From NCBI RefSeq assembly GCF_021559775.1, contig NZ_CP056047.1:868001-932000 (forward strand): DNA of 64,000 nucleotides, in the 5' to 3' direction. The translations under genes and the position numbers were made by a program. This DNA is from Gillisella vitis (GTDB taxonomy: Bacteria > Pseudomonadota > Alphaproteobacteria > Rhizobiales > Rhizobiaceae). Numbering within the stretch: position 1 is the stretch's first letter; every line of letters begins with the position of its first letter. Under the pieces are notes generated by a model that worked only from the letters and a program-made list of their open reading frames with translations, did not search any database and was not told where the DNA came from. This document shows, piece after piece, positions 1-8,713 of this stretch.

Positions 1-1156
1 CGTCCAGTTGATGCTGGGCGAAGAAGCCGATCTTCAGGCTGGGAGCCAGCCGCAGATCGCCGCTTTCGGGCGGAAGACGACCGGAAATGAATTTGGCGAA
101 GGTGGATTTACCGTTGCCGTTCGATCCCAGCAGCGCGATGCGGTCATCCGCATCGATGCGCAGGTTGAGGTTCTTCAGGATCGGCTTGCCGGGTTCGTAA
201 CCCACGGAACCGCCATTGATGGCGATGATCGGCGATGCCGGCTGTTTTTCCGGCTCAGGGAAGGTGATCGGCTGGACGTGGTCTTCAATAACCGCGGAGA
301 CCGTGCCCATGCGCTCCAGCGCTTTCACACGGCTCTGGGCCTGTTTGGCCTTGGAGGCCTTGGCCTTGAACCGGTCGATGAAGGCTTGAAGATGCTTGCG
401 CGCCGCATCACTCTTGGCCTTCGACTTCATCTGCAATTCGTCGTTCTCGGCCTTCTGGCGCTCGAACTGGTCATAGCCGCCGCGATAGAAGGTCAGCTTT
501 TTCTGGTCGAGATGGACGATGGCATTGACCGCATTGTTGAGAAGGTCGCGGTCATGGCTGATGATGATGACGGTGTGCGGGTAGCGGCGGATATAGTCTT
601 CTAGCCACAACGTACCTTCAAGGTCGAGATAGTTGGTCGGTTCGTCCAGCAGCAGCAGGTCCGGCTCGGCAAACAGTACCGAGGCCAGCGCCACGCGCAT
701 CCGCCAGCCGCCTGAAAAGGCCGAGGCTGGGCGCAACTGTGCTTCCTGGTTGAAGCCGAGACCGGCAAGGATGCTGGAGGCGCGGGCTTCCGCCGAATGC
801 GCATCGATATCCACCAGCCGCATCTGGATGTCGGCGATCCGGTTCGGGTCAGTGGCCGTTTCGGCCTCCGCCATCAGCGCTGTGCGCTCCTTGTCGGCAG
901 CCAGGACGATTTCGATCAGGCTGTCCTCGGTGCCGGGGGCTTCCTGCGCCACCTGACCAATCTTGGCATTCTTGGGGATGGAGACCGAGCCGCTTTCAGC
1001 TCCCAGGTCGCCGGTGATCACCCGAAACAGGGTGGATTTACCGGCACCATTGCGGCCGACAAGACCCGCTTTCGTGCCTGTTGGCAGCGAAATGCTGGCG
1101 TGGTCAATCAGCAGGCGGCCTGCAATACGGGCGGAGACGTCATTGATGGTAATCAT
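1..1156 (-). CDS. ABC-F family ATP-binding protein (partial, C-terminus outside window)
   Basis: The frame is open to the left edge, so the C-terminus is missing. Two nucleotide-binding domains sit in one chain with no membrane segments. The first has Walker A GRNGAGKST, signature SGGWRMRVALA and Walker B LLLLDEPTNYLD. A charged linker rich in Lys, Ala and Gln follows, then the second Walker A GSNGNGKST. The duplicated ATPase layout and linker are typical of ABC-F proteins, which act on ribosomes rather than in transport. I cannot assign the subgroup (Uup, YheS or EttA). The start at 1156 (MITINDVSAR) is the usual beginning of domain 1. It is divergent from the GST gene. Confidence 0.93.
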   Translation of the reverse strand, partial: MITINDVSARIAGRLLIDHASISLPTGTKAGLVGRNGAGKSTLFRVITGDLGAESGSVSIPKNAKIGQVAQEAPGTEDSLIEIVLAADKERTALMAEAETATDPNRIADIQMRLVDIDAHSAEARASSILAGLGFNQEAQLRPASAFSGGWRMRVALASVLFAEPDLLLLDEPTNYLDLEGTLWLEDYIRRYPHTVIIISHDRDLLNNAVNAIVHLDQKKLTFYRGGYDQFERQKAENDELQMKSKAKSDAARKHLQAFIDRFKAKASKAKQAQSRVKALERMGTVSAVIEDHVQPITFPEPEKQPASPIIAINGGSVGYEPGKPILKNLNLRIDADDRIALLGSNGNGKSTFAKFISGRLPPESGDLRLAPSLKIGFFAQHQLD

Positions 1157-1316
1157 GGCTGGCGTTTTGGCCGATGATGGCCGGGAAGGCAAGGGGGGCG
1201 GGGGTGGGGAAGGACGTCAGTCTTGATGTTGATGGCTGATATAAGCATTTTTGATTTGAATAGTTGGGGCGATTGGCATCCGATAGTCGAATTGTTTCGA
1301 CCGGAGGCCACCACCG

Positions 1317-1997
1317 ATGACCCGACTTCTCTACTCACTTGCAGGCACGGACCTCACTCGTCCGTTTTCACCGCATTGCTGGAAGATCATCCTGGCGCTG
1401 CGCCACAAGGGATTGAGCTTCGAGGAAAAGCCGCTGGCCTTTACCGAAATTCCAACGGTGGAGGAGGGGGTCTCGAAAATCGTGCCGATCCTGCGCGATG
1501 GCGATACCGTGGTCGCGGACAGTTTCCAGATCGCGCTTTATCTGGAAGAGGCCTATCCCGACCGTCCCAGCCTGTTTCGCGGCGAGGGCGGCAAGGCTCT
1601 GGCACGGTTTGTGGAAGGCTATTCGCAATCCACTATCCATCCGGCCATCAGTGCCATCGTCCTTATGGATATCTACAACATGATCTCTCCCGCCGATCAG
1701 GCGCATTTTCGCAAAACCCGCGAAGCGCTGTTCGGCAAGGTGTTGGAAGAGATTTTCCCGGATCGCGACGGTGCGATTGCGGCGTTTCCGGCGAAACTCC
1801 AGCCCTTGCGACATATGCTGCGGTCGCAGCCCTTTATCGGCGGGGAAAAGCCGTTGTTTGCTGATTACATCGTGTTTGGCGCATTCCAGTGGTTGAAGAT
1901 CGTCACAGGCTCGATCTTCCTGCCCGAAGACGATCCGGCAGCGCAATGGTTCGAGCGCTGCGCGGCCCTTGGCTTGGTGCAGGCTGACGCGGCATAA
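1317..1997 (+). CDS. Glutathione S-transferase family protein
   Basis: A 226-residue soluble protein with an N-terminal thioredoxin-like half (MTRLLYSLAGTDLTRPFSPH, then VPILRDGDTVVADSFQIALY with the cis-Pro and Asp-Ser glutathione contacts) and an all-helical C-terminal half. The FSPHCWK stretch at the start of helix 1 resembles the beta-etherase-like/unclassified GST groups. The ribosome binding site is probably GGAGG ending about 11 bases before the ATG. The substrate is unknown. It lies between a divergent ABC-F gene and ndk and looks monocistronic. Confidence 0.88.
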   Translation: MTRLLYSLAGTDLTRPFSPHCWKIILALRHKGLSFEEKPLAFTEIPTVEEGVSKIVPILRDGDTVVADSFQIALYLEEAYPDRPSLFRGEGGKALARFVEGYSQSTIHPAISAIVLMDIYNMISPADQAHFRKTREALFGKVLEEIFPDRDGAIAAFPAKLQPLRHMLRSQPFIGGEKPLFADYIVFGAFQWLKIVTGSIFLPEDDPAAQWFERCAALGLVQADAA

Positions 1998-2025
1998 AGG
2001 CCTTGTCATGTGACGGTGGCGTGAA

Positions 2026-2054
2026 ATTCGCGTCTCCCCCTTGTTTTCGCGAAT
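2026..2054. promoter_or_regulatory. Inverted repeat upstream of ndk
   Basis: ATTCGCG (2026-2032) and CGCGAAT (2048-2054) are perfect 7-bp arms separated by 15 bases, about 50 bases before the ndk start codon. It could be an operator or a 5' UTR hairpin. No protein can be assigned to it. Confidence 0.3.
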
Positions 2055-2103
2055 CGGGGCAGGTAGAAACCGCCCACTTTCCCTACAAACAAAGGACGAG
2101 ACG

Positions 2104-2526
2104 ATGGCGATTGAACGCACCTTTTCGATGATCAAGCCGGATGCAACCAAGCGTAACCTGACGGGCGCGATCACCAAGGTTTTTGAAGACAACGGCCTGC
2201 GCGTTGTTGCTTCGAAGCGCGTCTGGATGAGCACGCGCGAAGCTGAAGGCTTCTACGCCGTTCACAAAGAACGCCCTTTCTTCGGCGAACTGGTTGAAGG
2301 CATGACGTCCGGCCCAACCGTGGTTCAGGTTCTGGAAGGCGAAGGCGCCATCCTCAAGAACCGCGAAATCATGGGTGCAACCAACCCTGCCCAGGCTGCC
2401 GAAGGCACGATCCGCAAGCAGTTCGCCCTCTCCATCGGCGAAAATTCCGTTCACGGCTCCGACGCCCCGGAAACTGCCGCTGAAGAAATCGCTTACTGGT
2501 TCGCAGCCACCGAAATCGTCGGCTAA
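2104..2526 (+). CDS. ndk: Nucleoside diphosphate kinase
   Basis: Transfers the gamma phosphate of ATP to NDPs through a phospho-histidine, balancing NTP/dNTP pools in the cytoplasm. The 140-residue protein has the family's normal length. It starts [14 protein letters not shown] and carries the active-site motif SVHGSD near residue 117. An upstream in-frame ATG at 2041 is less likely: family members begin at MAIERTF, and AAAGGACGAG sits just before 2104. Two hairpin terminators and a rhizobial repeat follow the gene. Confidence 0.97.
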   Translation: MAIERTFSMIKPDATKRNLTGAITKVFEDNGLRVVASKRVWMSTREAEGFYAVHKERPFFGELVEGMTSGPTVVQVLEGEGAILKNREIMGATNPAQAAEGTIRKQFALSIGENSVHGSDAPETAAEEIAYWFAATEIVG

Positions 2527-2627
2527 AGTTTGTCAGGGAAAAGTGGAATCCGGTTTTCCCAAAAAGACAAACGAAAACAAGAGAATCTAGAGTCTGTCTG
2601 GTTCAATCTGAACCTGACAGACTCTAG
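2527..2627. repeat. Rhizobial intergenic palindromic repeat, copy 1
   Basis: Begins directly after the ndk stop codon. The first part can form a hairpin from GGGAAAA and TTTTCCC. A linker follows, then a 41-bp palindrome at 2587-2627 with arms CTAGAGTCTGTC/GACAGACTCTAG enclosing GGTTCA-ATC-TGAACC. A copy nearly identical over about 100 bases lies at 21975-22078. The layout matches the RIME-like mosaic repeats known from Rhizobiaceae. Confidence 0.85.
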
Positions 2628-2646
2628 GCCTCTTCGAGGCTTTTAC
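2628..2646 (+). terminator. Terminator after ndk
   Basis: GCCTC-TTC-GAGGC stem-loop followed by TTTT, directly after the palindromic repeat. It is a likely rho-independent terminator for ndk transcripts. Confidence 0.55.
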
Positions 2647-2657
2647 TTTCAGAATGA

Positions 2658-2690
2658 AAAAGACCGGGGCTGAGAGGCTCCGGTTTTTTT
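2658..2690. terminator. Bidirectional terminator between ndk and moaE
   Basis: ACCGGGGC (2663-2670) pairs with GCTCCGGT (2677-2684), one G-U pair included, and is followed by a run of seven T. On the other strand the hairpin is followed by five T, so it can also end moaE transcripts. The moaE stop codon overlaps the T run. Confidence 0.75.
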
Positions 2691-3147
2691 ATGTCCACCT
2701 GTCGCGGGCCGCGTCGTCGGCGTCGCGGGCGGCGACCCAGGTGCCTGACGTGCCGTCTTTGCCATGTTCCTTCTTCCAGAAGGGGGCAGCGGTTTTCAGG
2801 AAATCCATCACAAAATTGGCGCCGTCGAAGGCTGCCTGCCGGTGGCTTGAGGCGGCAATGACCAGCACGATCTGTTCGCCAGCGGCGATCTTGCCATAGC
2901 GATGCAGCACGGTCAGCGCCATCAGGTCGAACCGATTGATAGCAAGCGTGGCAATCCGGTTCATCTCGGCCTCTGCCATGCCGGGGTAATGTTCCAGCTC
3001 CAGCGCATCGAGCCTGCCCTGTTCATCACGGCAAAGTCCGACGAAGGACACCAGAGCGCCGATATCCGTGCGGCCATCCGTTATGAGTGCCGTCTCTGCC
3101 GAAGCGTCGAAATCGTCCTTCTGAACCCGGATGACAGGCGACACCAT
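2689..3147 (-). CDS. moaE: Molybdopterin synthase catalytic subunit MoaE
   Basis: Large subunit of MPT synthase, which inserts two sulfurs from MoaD thiocarboxylate into cyclic pyranopterin monophosphate to make molybdopterin. The 152-residue protein has the MoaE pattern: GALVSFVGLCRDE, LELEHYPGMAEAEM, and HRYGKIAAGEQIVLV with the following SSHRQAAF segment, then FWKKEH with the conserved lysines. It lies 4 bases downstream of moaD and probably shares its transcript. The product is needed by the molybdoenzyme encoded at 9641-11755. Confidence 0.96.
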   Translation of the reverse strand: MVSPVIRVQKDDFDASAETALITDGRTDIGALVSFVGLCRDEQGRLDALELEHYPGMAEAEMNRIATLAINRFDLMALTVLHRYGKIAAGEQIVLVIAASSHRQAAFDGANFVMDFLKTAAPFWKKEHGKDGTSGTWVAARDADDAARDRWT

Positions 3148-3151
3148 GGCC

Positions 3152-3409
3152 TCAGCCGCCAGTCATCGGCGGAAACAGGCCGATCTCACGGGCGCCTGCC
3201 AAAAGCTCGTCGTGCTCGACATGTTCCTGATTGACAGCGATACGAATGGCGTTTGGAAATTGCAGCGCCTCGGCGTAATTCTCGCCCCGCTCGGTCAGAT
3301 AGGCAATCAGATCGGCGCCAGTCTTTACCTGCTCGGGCAGCGCAAGCTCTTCCTCGTCGAGGCCGATCTTTTCACGCACCCAGGCGAAATAGACGAGCTT
3401 GACGGTCAT
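3152..3409 (-). CDS. moaD: Molybdopterin synthase sulfur carrier subunit MoaD
   Basis: Ubiquitin-fold sulfur carrier of 85 residues ending in the required Gly-Gly (PPMTGG), whose C-terminal carboxylate is adenylated by MoeB-type enzymes and converted to a thiocarboxylate. VKLVYFAWVREKIG at the N-terminus is the typical first strand. Its start codon overlaps the pgsA stop (ATGA), and moaE follows 4 bases later, so the genes are translationally coupled. Confidence 0.95.
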   Translation of the reverse strand: MTVKLVYFAWVREKIGLDEEELALPEQVKTGADLIAYLTERGENYAEALQFPNAIRIAVNQEHVEHDELLAGAREIGLFPPMTGG

Positions 3410-3996
3410 TCGTCCACCATATGCTTCACACCGGCTTTGAAATAGTCATAGCCGGTATACATGGTCAGGGCGGCGGCGATCCACAACAGGCCGATGCCGA
3501 TCTGGGTGGTGTAAGGCAGGACCTTGTCGCCCGCCGGACCGGCCAGTAGAAAGGCCAGTGCCACCATTTGCACGGTGGTTTTCCACTTGGCGATCCGCGT
3601 CACCGGCACGCTCACCTTCAGCTCGGCCAGATATTCGCGAAGGCCGGAGACCAGAATTTCGCGGCAGAGGATGATGATAGCGGCCCAGAGCGACCAGCCG
3701 GCAATGGTTTTTTCGGTATCGGCGGCCATCAGCAACAGGCAGGTGGCGACCAGCAGCTTGTCGGCAATCGGGTCGAGCATTCGGCCGATATTGGAGGTCT
3801 GGTTCCAGATCCGGGCCAGATAGCCATCGAAGAAATCGGTAATCGAGGCGACAACGAAAATCGCCAGCGCCGCCCAGCGGGCAAAGTCGGTGCTTTGCAG
3901 CTTGCCTTCCAGATAGAAGCACAGAACAATCAAAGGCACGGCCAGAATACGGCCATATGTCAACAGGTTGGGGATGCTGTAGGTACGCGAAGCCAT
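3406..3996 (-). CDS. pgsA: CDP-diacylglycerol--glycerol-3-phosphate 3-phosphatidyltransferase
   Basis: Commits CDP-diacylglycerol to phosphatidylglycerol synthesis at the inner membrane. The 196-residue polytopic protein contains the CDP-alcohol phosphotransferase signature DG-x2-AR-x8-G-x3-D-x3-D within DFFDGYLARIW and GRMLDPIAD. About five membrane helices are visible. It is downstream of uvrC on the same strand (112-base gap) and overlaps moaD by 4 bases. Confidence 0.96.
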   Translation of the reverse strand: MASRTYSIPNLLTYGRILAVPLIVLCFYLEGKLQSTDFARWAALAIFVVASITDFFDGYLARIWNQTSNIGRMLDPIADKLLVATCLLLMAADTEKTIAGWSLWAAIIILCREILVSGLREYLAELKVSVPVTRIAKWKTTVQMVALAFLLAGPAGDKVLPYTTQIGIGLLWIAAALTMYTGYDYFKAGVKHMVDE

Positions 3997-4108
3997 GATG
4001 CCCTGTCTTTGTTGTGAAGCGCTGGAAGATGGCGCTTGGGAAGATCGATCGTCAAGCCGGTGCTAAGGTTTTTCCGGGGGCGAAACGGCCATTTTATGCC
4101 CAATGTAG

Positions 4109-6169
4109 CTATTCCCGGCTGTTTTCGTGAGAATGACCAGAATTTTCATGAAAATGATTGTAAATTTGTCGTGCAACGACTTCCGAAATGCCATCCACTG
4201 CCATCAGGTCGTTCATTGCAGCCCGCGAGACCGCCTTGGCCGTACCGAAATGCTGTAACAGCGCCCGCTTGCGGGTCGGTCCGATGCCGCCGATTTCATC
4301 CAATGGGTTCTTGACCATTTCCTTCTTGCGCCGCGCCCGGTGCGAGCCGATGGCGAATCGATGTGCCTCGTCGCGCAGCCGCTGGATGAAATACAGCACC
4401 GGATCGCGGGGAGCGAGTGTGAAGTCCGGCTTGCCCTCAGCAAAGAAACGCTCGCGCCCCGCATCGCGATCCACGCCCTTGGCGACGCCGATGGCGGTGA
4501 CACAATCGGTAATGTCCAGTTCCTTCAGGATTGCCCTGACGGCGGTCATCTGGCCTTGGCCGCCATCGATCAGGATCACGTCGGGCCAGGCCGGGAAAAC
4601 CGCATCCGCGCCTTCCTCGGTGATAGTGTTGCGGTCCGGCTTGCCTTCTTCTTTCAGCAGACGCGAAAAGCGTCGTGTCATCACTTCGCGCATCATGCCG
4701 AAATCGTCGCCGGGGGTGATGTCGGTCGATTTGATGTTGAATTTGCGATACTGGTTGCGCACGAAGCCTTCCGGCCCGGCCACCACCATGCCGCCCACGG
4801 CGTTGGTCCCCATGATATGGGAATTGTCGTAGATCTCGATGCGGCGCGGCACGTAGGTGAGTGCGAAGGTCTCGGCAAAGCCTTTCAATAGCCGCTCCTG
4901 CGAGGCCGTCTCCGCCAGCTTGCGGCCATGCGCTTCGCGGGCATTGCCATGCACATGCTCGACCAGATCCTTCTTCTCGCCACGCTGCGGCACCAGGATC
5001 GTCACCTTGTAACCGGCCTTTTCGGAGAGCGCGAGACTCAACAAATCTTGTTCGTCAATCCCCTCCGACAGCAGCACTTGCCGGGGACAGGGCTTGTCGT
5101 CGTAAAACTGTGCCAGAAAGGCGCTCAACACTTCCGCACCAGTCATTTGCGGATCGGCCTTCGGGAAATAGGCGCGGTTGCCCCAGTTCTGTCCGGTCCT
5201 GAAAAAGAACACCTGGATACAGGTCAAGCCACCCTCGTGGTGGATGGCGAAAATATCGGCTTCCTCGACGCCCGCCGGGTTGATGCCCTGGTGGCTCTGC
5301 ACATGAGAGAGGCCCGCAAGACGGTCGCGGAACACGGCGGCGCGTTCGAAATCCAGGGTTTCCGCTGCCTCGTTCATCGTCCGCGCCATGGCTTCCTTGA
5401 CGTTCTGGCTCTTGCCGGACAGGAAATCCTTGGCTTCCTTCACCAGCACGCCGTAATCGGCGTCGCTGATTTCATGGGTGCAGGGGCCGGAGCAGCGCTT
5501 GATCTGGTAAAGAAGACAGGGCCGCGTGCGGCTCTCGAACACGCTGTCGGTGCAGGTACGCAACAGAAAGGCCCGTTGCAGCGAATTGATGGTGCGCCCA
5601 ACCGCTCCTGCCGAGGCGAAGGGGCCGAAATAATCGCCCTTGCGGGCGCGCGCACCGCGATGTTTGTAAATGGCGGGTGCGCGGCCATCGCCGGTAATCA
5701 GGATATAGGGAAAGCTCTTGTCGTCGCGCAACAGCACGTTATAGCGCGGCCGCAAACGCTTGATGAGGTTGGCTTCGAGCAGCAGTGCCTCGACCTCGGT
5801 GCGGGTCGTGACGAATTCCATATGGGCGGTTTCGCGCACCATGCGGGTCAGGCGGTTGGAATGCAGGCGGCCTTGCGCGTAATTGCTGACGCGCTTCTTC
5901 AGGCTGCGGGCCTTGCCGACATAGAGGACATCGCCGTCGCCATTCATCATCCGGTAGACGCCCGGATTGTTGGGCAGTTTCTTGACGAATTCCGCAATCA
6001 GATCGGCACCGGTCAGGCCGCTGCCATGCAGGGCGCCTTCGTTCCAGTCGATCGGCGGCAGAACGGCAGCGACCGCGGGGTCGATTGCGCCGTCTGTCGC
6101 AATGTCATCCTCGTCATCTTCTGTGCCGTCATAGAGAATGCCGCCTTCCGGCTGCTTCCCTGGGGTCAT
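4109..6169 (-). CDS. uvrC: Excinuclease ABC subunit C
   Basis: Endonuclease making both incisions in UvrABC nucleotide excision repair. The 686-residue protein has an N-terminal GIY-YIG domain ([22 protein letters not shown]), a Cys-rich stretch ([13 protein letters not shown]), a UVR segment, the RNase H-like C-terminal nuclease ([26 protein letters not shown]) and terminal HhH motifs ([17 protein letters not shown]). I chose the start at 6169 because its ATG overlaps the stop of the upstream SDR gene (ATGA). A longer frame to 6202 exists. About 55 residues precede the GIY-YIG domain. Confidence 0.96.
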   Translation of the reverse strand: MTPGKQPEGGILYDGTEDDEDDIATDGAIDPAVAAVLPPIDWNEGALHGSGLTGADLIAEFVKKLPNNPGVYRMMNGDGDVLYVGKARSLKKRVSNYAQGRLHSNRLTRMVRETAHMEFVTTRTEVEALLLEANLIKRLRPRYNVLLRDDKSFPYILITGDGRAPAIYKHRGARARKGDYFGPFASAGAVGRTINSLQRAFLLRTCTDSVFESRTRPCLLYQIKRCSGPCTHEISDADYGVLVKEAKDFLSGKSQNVKEAMARTMNEAAETLDFERAAVFRDRLAGLSHVQSHQGINPAGVEEADIFAIHHEGGLTCIQVFFFRTGQNWGNRAYFPKADPQMTGAEVLSAFLAQFYDDKPCPRQVLLSEGIDEQDLLSLALSEKAGYKVTILVPQRGEKKDLVEHVHGNAREAHGRKLAETASQERLLKGFAETFALTYVPRRIEIYDNSHIMGTNAVGGMVVAGPEGFVRNQYRKFNIKSTDITPGDDFGMMREVMTRRFSRLLKEEGKPDRNTITEEGADAVFPAWPDVILIDGGQGQMTAVRAILKELDITDCVTAIGVAKGVDRDAGRERFFAEGKPDFTLAPRDPVLYFIQRLRDEAHRFAIGSHRARRKKEMVKNPLDEIGGIGPTRKRALLQHFGTAKAVSRAAMNDLMAVDGISEVVARQIYNHFHENSGHSHENSRE

Positions 6170-6954
6170 TCCGCAATCTCCGTGCCGTTTGCGCCGGGCC
6201 AAATCAGATGTTGCCCGCCATCGAGGGCAAACATTTGGCCGGTGATCGATGGCGTGTCAAAAAGAAAGCGGATGGTGCGGCCGAATTCTTCAAGGCCCGC
6301 GCCCTGCTTCAGCGGCAGGCTGTCTATCTGCGCCTGGAAATCCTTCTGCTCCTGCCGCTCGCTTTTCAGCGTCGGGCCGGGGCCGATGGCATTGACCCGG
6401 ATCTGTGGGGCAAAGGCTTGCGCCATAGTTCTCGTCGCCGTCCACAGGGTGGATTTCGACAATGTATAGGAAAAGAACGTTGGTTTGAGGGCCAGCACCC
6501 GCTGATCGATGATGTTGACGATCAGGCCCGAGCCATTCTCTGGCACCTGCCGATGAAATTCAGCGGACAGAATGGCAGGCGCACGGACATGAATATCGAA
6601 ATGCGCGGCGAAATGCTCCGCATCGAACTGGTCTGCCTTGTCGTCCAGAAACACCGAGGCATTGTTGACCAGCAGACCGAGAGGACCAAGCGCCTGCGTC
6701 GCCTTTGAAATCAGCGCTTGTGTCTCGCCAATGTCACGAAGATCCGCTTTCAAGGCCACCGCCTTGCCGCCCTTGGAACTTATCTGCTGCGCCAGAGTTT
6801 CAGCTTCGTCAAGAGACGCATGGGTATGGATGGCAACGGCAAAACCATTGTCTGCCAGATCCTGCGCGATGGCCCGGCCAATCCGTTTGGCGGAAGCGGT
6901 GACAAGTGCTGTTCTTGAGACAGCTTTTGGACGAGGGGCGGACATGCTCTTCAC
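6166..6954 (-). CDS. Short-chain dehydrogenase/reductase (pteridine reductase-like)
   Basis: Classical SDR of 262 residues: a nucleotide-binding motif with Ser/Ala in place of the usual glycines ([12 protein letters not shown]), NNAS at the strand-4 position, catalytic Tyr-Lys in YTLSK, and the PGP loop. The TxxxxRIG loop and overall pattern resemble FolM/pteridine reductase-type SDRs, but the substrate cannot be fixed from sequence. It is the first gene of an apparent SDR-uvrC-pgsA-moaD-moaE run, with a 4-base overlap into uvrC. A start at 6945 (MSAPRPK) is also possible. Confidence 0.88.
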   Translation of the reverse strand: MKSMSAPRPKAVSRTALVTASAKRIGRAIAQDLADNGFAVAIHTHASLDEAETLAQQISSKGGKAVALKADLRDIGETQALISKATQALGPLGLLVNNASVFLDDKADQFDAEHFAAHFDIHVRAPAILSAEFHRQVPENGSGLIVNIIDQRVLALKPTFFSYTLSKSTLWTATRTMAQAFAPQIRVNAIGPGPTLKSERQEQKDFQAQIDSLPLKQGAGLEEFGRTIRFLFDTPSITGQMFALDGGQHLIWPGANGTEIAE

Positions 6955-7357
6955 CTTTTGTTATAATCGGCTTTGTATGGATAGGCCGGACGCTCAAGGC
7001 GCACCATTATTGTCGCTCCAGATATATGTCATGGCGCGACTTATTGAAGGTCAGCGATCTTCGTTTTCTTCATCTTGAATCTCTGTATCACTCCGCATTT
7101 GCGAAAGTAAAATGCCGTGAGCGCAAAGTAATATCTTGTTGACGATTTATTAGGGTTAACAAATCACCTGTTGCGCGAAAGCAACGTCTAAATTTTGCCT
7201 AGTGTTTGCCTAAAATATTTCACAATTCGGCTCTTCCAATTCCGCAATTGAGGGCCATTTTCAACACTGAAGCGGGCAGGGACATCCGTGCAAGTATTCG
7301 AACCGCAAGAGACGACATGATCGCCATCGGTTCGTTTTATAAATAGGAGAATTTGGT
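6955..7357. other. Intergenic region between SDR and omp genes (403 bp)
   Basis: A divergent promoter region, AT-rich from about 7080 to 7260. I see no ORF. There is a small GTTGC/GCAAC hairpin at 7170-7185 and a larger 5' leader dyad just before the omp start (listed separately). No confident -35/-10 pair could be picked. Confidence 0.6.
7299..7352 (+). promoter_or_regulatory. Leader hairpin plus ribosome binding site of the omp gene
   Basis: CGAACCG (7299-7305) and CGGTTCG (7328-7334) are perfect 7-bp arms followed by TTTTATAAAT and then the strong Shine-Dalgarno AGGAG (7345-7349), 8 bases before the ATG. The hairpin followed by a T run looks like an attenuator or a stabilising leader element. 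Function is inferred only. Confidence 0.4.
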
Positions 7358-7996
7358 ATGCGTACTCTCGTTATGATTTTGCTGGCATCGTCTGCTGGTC
7401 TTTCCCTCGTCACCGGCGCTCACGCTGCCGATGCCGTCATGTCGGTGCCGGAAGCACCCGCAGCCGTCGATATGCCGGCTCCGGTCAGCAACTGGGCCGG
7501 TGCTTATGTCGGCGGTGCAGGCACCTATACAATGGGTCGTTCGCACGGCAGCAAGTTCAGCGCCCGTGCGTTCGGCGGCCAGGTCTATGGCGGCTACAAC
7601 ATGCAGAACGACAAGATCGTTTACGGTGGTGAAGCTGACATCGGTTATGACGGCAATGGTAGCCGCTCTGGCGCTGGCCTGACCGGCAAGCAGGGCGTAA
7701 ACGGCTCTATTCGTGGCCGCGTCGGCTACGACCTCAACCCATTCATGGTTTACGGCACAGCCGGTGTGGCTGCGGCTGACACCAAGATTTCCGGTGCTGG
7801 CGGTTCTGACAGCAAGGCCGCTCTCGGCTACACGGTCGGTGCAGGCGTTGAAGCCATGGTGACCAACAACATCACCACTCGTGTGGAATACCGCTACACC
7901 GATTACCAGAACAAGGACTACAACATCGGTGGTTCCAAGGTATCGCGCGGCTTTGACGACCAGAGCGTCAAGGTTGGTATCGGCATGAAGTTCTGA
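7358..7996 (+). CDS. Outer membrane beta-barrel protein (Omp25/Omp31-like porin family)
   Basis: A 212-residue secreted protein: a cleavable signal peptide (hydrophobic core residues 4-20, cleavage near AHA-AD), a short Pro/Ala linker, then NWAGAYVGG at the start of an eight-strand barrel with alternating aromatic residues (YGGYNMQ, RGRVGYDLNP, RVEYRYTDY), ending in KVGIGMKF with the terminal Phe used for barrel assembly. This is the pattern of Brucella Omp25/Omp31 and rhizobial RopB/AopB. It is monocistronic with a strong ribosome binding site and its own terminator. Codon use suggests high expression. Confidence 0.9.
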   Translation: MRTLVMILLASSAGLSLVTGAHAADAVMSVPEAPAAVDMPAPVSNWAGAYVGGAGTYTMGRSHGSKFSARAFGGQVYGGYNMQNDKIVYGGEADIGYDGNGSRSGAGLTGKQGVNGSIRGRVGYDLNPFMVYGTAGVAAADTKISGAGGSDSKAALGYTVGAGVEAMVTNNITTRVEYRYTDYQNKDYNIGGSKVSRGFDDQSVKVGIGMKF

Positions 7997-8019
7997 TCAG
8001 CCGATTATTGTGATCTCGA

Positions 8020-8052
8020 AAGAAGCCCGGCGTTTGCGCCGGGCTTCTTGAT
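8020..8052 (+). terminator. Terminator of the omp gene
   Basis: A strong 13-bp stem AAGAAGCCCGGCG/CGCCGGGCTTCTT (8020-8032 and 8037-8049) with a TTTG loop, just after the omp stop codon. Confidence 0.85.
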
Positions 8053-8084
8053 TCTGGGAAGGCTTTTAAAGCCTGGCAACACTT

Positions 8085-8681
8085 TCAGGCCTGCGGTCGC
8101 AGCAACTGATACCCATCGAATTTCTTGGCAAACAGCACCGGCCATTCGGTCAGCGCCACATGACCATTTTCCCATTCACCGGGAAAGCGCAGCATTAGGT
8201 AGCCGAGCAGGCCCGCCATGGAAAAATGGCCGCCGTTCAGCTTCTTGCCCATCTTCGGCATATGGGTTTCGAGATAGTCCAGGCCGCGTGTGACCTTTTC
8301 CCATTGCCGGTCGATATAGGGCTGGTGGATCTTTTCCGGCGGATGCAGGCGCTTCTCATAGACGATCGCCAGAAGGCAATCGGTGATGCCATCGCACAGC
8401 GCTTCCAGCACCTCGGCCTCGGTGCGCTTTTCGTCCTTTTTCGGATAGAGGCCACCGTCAGAGATACGGTTCAGATACTGCATGATGGCGCGGCTATCGT
8501 AAATCGACTGGCCTTCATCGGTAATCAGCGTCGGGATCTTGCCCAGCGGATTGTTGTCGATCAATTCAGGTGGGTTGGCATTGGTATCGACCTTGATTTC
8601 CTCAAGGGTAATGCCGGTGGCGCGGGCGGCCATCCTGACCTTGGAGGAATAGGGTGAGGCGGGAGCATAAAGCAGCTTCAT
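8085..8681 (-). CDS. Glutathione S-transferase family protein
   Basis: A 198-residue GST. The N-terminal thioredoxin fold begins MKLLYAPASPYSSKVRM, with SPYSSKVR at the catalytic-loop position. NPLGKIPTLITDEG carries the cis-Pro, and IYDSRAIMQYL the glutathione carboxylate-binding Asp-Ser. The helical C-terminal domain is complete. It is distinct from the GST at 1317. Substrate unknown. It is followed by the omp terminator on the opposite strand and preceded by rlmJ in the same direction (32-base gap). Confidence 0.9.
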   Translation of the reverse strand: MKLLYAPASPYSSKVRMAARATGITLEEIKVDTNANPPELIDNNPLGKIPTLITDEGQSIYDSRAIMQYLNRISDGGLYPKKDEKRTEAEVLEALCDGITDCLLAIVYEKRLHPPEKIHQPYIDRQWEKVTRGLDYLETHMPKMGKKLNGGHFSMAGLLGYLMLRFPGEWENGHVALTEWPVLFAKKFDGYQLLRPQA

Positions 8682-8713
8682 CGGTTTGGTCCTGTTCGCG
8701 TGTCAGGTGGAGT

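Noticed and set aside
4928..6469. 513-codon open frame on the plus strand
   Set aside because: Antisense to uvrC and the SDR gene. No family sequence.
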